Assembly (NCBI RefSeq): GCF_018917865.1
Contig: NZ_JAHLPM010000013.1
Span: 1-64,000, forward strand
From: Tissierella simiarum
Lineage (GTDB): Bacteria; Bacillota; Clostridia; Tissierellales; Tissierellaceae
Length of the DNA stretch: 64,000 bases
Direction: 5' to 3'
Below are positions 63,932 through 64,000 of the stretch, piece after piece. The notes beneath the pieces are model-generated. The model saw nothing but the letters and a program-made list of their open reading frames with translations. It made no database searches and had not been told where the DNA came from. The position numbers were made by a program, and so were the translations under genes. Position 1 is the first letter of the stretch, and every line of letters starts with the position of its first letter.

Positions 63932-64000
63932 GATATAAAAATTTTTTAAATATAATTAAGGATTTTAGTGAATTGGGTGTGGACTTATGTGATAAATTAG

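Overview
The window is AT-rich DNA from an anaerobic, probably spore-forming Firmicute of the Clostridia/Tissierellia type. The support is strong AGGAGG-type ribosome sites, ATG/GTG/TTG starts, many compact intrinsic terminators, a tyrosyl T-box leader, a sigma-H-type promoter before spoVG, and a fermentative gene set (ethanolamine microcompartment, cysteine desulfidase, crotonase/3-hydroxybutyryl-CoA dehydrogenase, superoxide reductase). No tRNA, rRNA or CRISPR array was seen.

Layout. 1-194: right end of an IS200/IS605-type element (tail of TnpB plus terminal hairpin) abutting arginase (200-1096, minus). 1429-14480: a nitroreductase, then a 15-gene ethanolamine-utilisation operon, eutA-B-C-L-K-like-E-M-pduL-J-unknown-N-eutQN-like-M2-H-G. 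It encodes the lyase and its reactivase, the shell proteins, acetaldehyde and alcohol dehydrogenases, a phosphotransacylase and a permease. A PduO-type adenosyltransferase that could supply its AdoCbl lies apart at 51255. 14548-17367: RNase H, dCMP deaminase and a diguanylate cyclase. 17453-21933: a sigma-54 activator, then an L-cysteine desulfidase-permease operon behind a near-perfect -24/-12 promoter with three copies of a candidate activator site. 22130-25370: dipeptidase, CapA-like and patatin-like genes, followed by a broken ECF sigma/anti-sigma locus.

25972-33159: a second sigma-54 activator diverges from a second sigma-54-promoter operon: SDR dehydrogenase, two divergent glycine-dehydrogenase-like subunits (GcvPA/GcvPB type), an AcoX/NAD-kinase-like protein and a small membrane ORF. 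No gcvT, gcvH or lpd is nearby, and the P-protein motifs differ from those I know for glycine enzymes. This is the best candidate for an undescribed pathway. The two activators share an N-terminal Cys-x2-Cys-x5-Cys motif.

33327-41564: peroxiredoxin, NUDIX hydrolase, a membrane-anchored MutS-like ATPase, a chemoreceptor, a MATE pump with its MarR regulator (promoter buried in a 39-bp palindrome), and a secreted CAP-domain protein with a truncated tandem copy. 41778-47929: glycerol locus glpF-glpK-glpA-like-FAD oxidoreductase-DUF1667, preceded by a decayed glpK and carrying a duplicated promoter-leader-terminator before both glpF and glpA, which suggests antitermination control.

47985-63900: mostly housekeeping genes (tyrS with T-box, superoxide reductase, RlmL-type methyltransferase, adenosyltransferase, chemoreceptor, PAS-SpoIIE phosphatase, pgi, nitroreductase, crotonase/hbd, LCP protein, alpha/beta hydrolase beside a TetR-like remnant, murC, purR, spoVG). 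Functional calls rest on recognised motifs and context, since no database search could be run.
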